This document shows, piece after piece, positions 63,661 to 64,000 of a stretch of 64,000 nt of DNA. The translations under genes were made by a program, and so were the position numbers. The DNA lies in NCBI GenBank assembly GCA_014490595.1, contig CP061031.1, positions 372,001 to 436,000 of the forward strand, read 5' to 3'. How positions within the stretch are numbered: position 1 is the first letter of the stretch; each line of letters starts with the position of its first letter. This stretch comes from Corynebacterium wankanglinii (lineage in GTDB: Bacteria > Actinomycetota > Actinomycetes > Mycobacteriales > Mycobacteriaceae). Below the pieces are notes generated by a model that saw only the letters and a program-made list of their open reading frames with translations, did no database searches and had not been told where the DNA came from.

Positions 63661-63745
63661 GCCAGGTTGCCCGAGCGGCCAAAGGGAGCGGACTGTAAAT
63701 CCGCCGGCATTGCCTTCAGAAGTTCGAATCTTCTACCTGGCACCA
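63661..63745 (+). tRNA. tRNA-Tyr (GTA)
   Basis: Acceptor stem GCCAGGT/ACCTGGC with encoded CCA. The anticodon stem-loop GCGGA-CTGTAAA-TCCGC has GTA at 63695-63697. The long variable arm (CGGCATTGCCTTC region) is typical of a class II tRNA. Confidence 0.97.
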
Positions 63746-63749
63746 ACAC

Positions 63750-63780
63750 AAAACCCCGTCGGTTTTCACCGGCGGGGTTT
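63750..63780 (+). terminator. Terminator after tRNA-Tyr
   Basis: AAACCCCG pairs with CGGGGTTT, and CGGT with ACCG, around a TTTTC loop. It ends in TTT. It separates tRNA-Tyr from the next tRNA. Confidence 0.7.
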
Positions 63781-63845
63781 CGCCATGAAGCACCCGCTTC
63801 ACGACGTCTAAAGCAACCCGCGAAAACCGCTACCAGCCAGGCGAT

Positions 63846-63874
63846 TTGTGTTTGAAAACAACATCGGGTTAATC
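63846..63874 (+). promoter_or_regulatory. Candidate promoter of the tRNA-Thr unit
   Basis: TTGTGT (63846-63851), 17-bp spacer, TTAATC (63869-63874), about 60 bp before the tRNA. Confidence 0.4.
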
Positions 63875-63935
63875 TTTCCAAGGCTTCAACGGAGCGGGTC
63901 AGAGCGAAAGCGAAGATCCGGAACAGAGAAGCTGT

Positions 63936-64000
63936 GCCCCCTTAGCTCAGTCGGCAGAGCGTTTCCATGGTAAGGAAAAGGTCGACAGTTCGATTCTGTC
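63936..64000 (+). tRNA. tRNA-Thr (GGT), cut by the window edge
   Basis: GCCCCCT acceptor strand, GCTC/GAGC D-stem, and anticodon stem-loop TTTCC-ATGGTAA-GGAAA with GGT at 63969-63971. The T-arm GACAG-TTCGATT-CTGTC is seen; the 3' acceptor strand is beyond 64000. Confidence 0.95.

Overview
The window reads as a chromosomal segment of a high-GC Corynebacterium. The evidence is the gene content and order: hemA-hemC-hemD-hemB, then hemE-hemY, dedA and hemL; resA-ccdA-resB-ccsB; galE; menA; trkH/trkA; menB, menC and menD next to an MgtA-like mannosyltransferase; ubiE/menG-menJ-polyprenyl synthase; and tRNA-Tyr followed by tRNA-Thr. Single-cysteine ArsC, a corynebacterial-type ArsR, DtxR-family regulation and many -10 boxes lying 7-8 nt upstream of start codons fit the same lineage. 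No rRNA, prophage or CRISPR array is visible.

Layout. 0-1.7 kb: the right part of an IS21-family element (istA end, istB) beside a gene for an ASCH-domain protein that has lost its 5' end. 1.7-17.6 kb: HAD hydrolase, glutaredoxin-like protein and the heme cluster. Between hemB and hemE sit two small membrane proteins and a P-type ATPase homologue that lacks every catalytic signature. 17.6-23.5 kb: phosphatase, system II cytochrome c maturation genes, galE and a small XRE regulator. 23.6-29 kb: a sugar-type ABC importer, an AEC carrier and menA. 29-32 kb: a glycosyltransferase-like gene and a Trk/Ktr potassium system. 32-34 kb: arsR-acr3-arsC. 34-41 kb is a rearranged accessory zone: gene fragments, a HicA/HicB remnant, VapBC, a decayed second copy of menE, an AAA/DUF4143 ATPase with paired palindromic operators, intact menE and a YhfC-like protease. 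41-47 kb: a two-component system with an ABC exporter and a lipoprotein. 47-64 kb: menB, feoABC, menC, a DASS transporter, menD, an MgtA-like glycosyltransferase, a DtxR-family regulator (MntR type) with a manganese ABC operon, menG, menJ, polyprenyl synthase and tRNAs.

Functionally most of the window builds the respiratory chain. It makes heme from glutamyl-tRNA (hemA, hemL, hemB, hemC, hemD, hemE, hemY; the last two steps, ferrochelatase and ChdC/HemQ, are not here). It attaches heme to cytochromes c, and it makes and reduces menaquinone (menA, B, C, D, E, G, J and a prenyl synthase). It also imports the metals these pathways depend on (FeoABC behind a DtxR-like box; a Mn ABC system behind a palindrome that is a good MntR-operator candidate).

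Caution: about a dozen otherwise well-preserved genes (P-type ATPase homologue, phosphoglycerate-mutase-like protein, galE, XRE, ABC ATPase, glycosyltransferase, trkH, yhfC, feoB, Mn-binding protein) are each interrupted by one or more single-base indels. These are mostly undercalled short G/C runs. The pattern looks like sequence error rather than true gene loss, so these entries are given as one gene spanning the frameshift.
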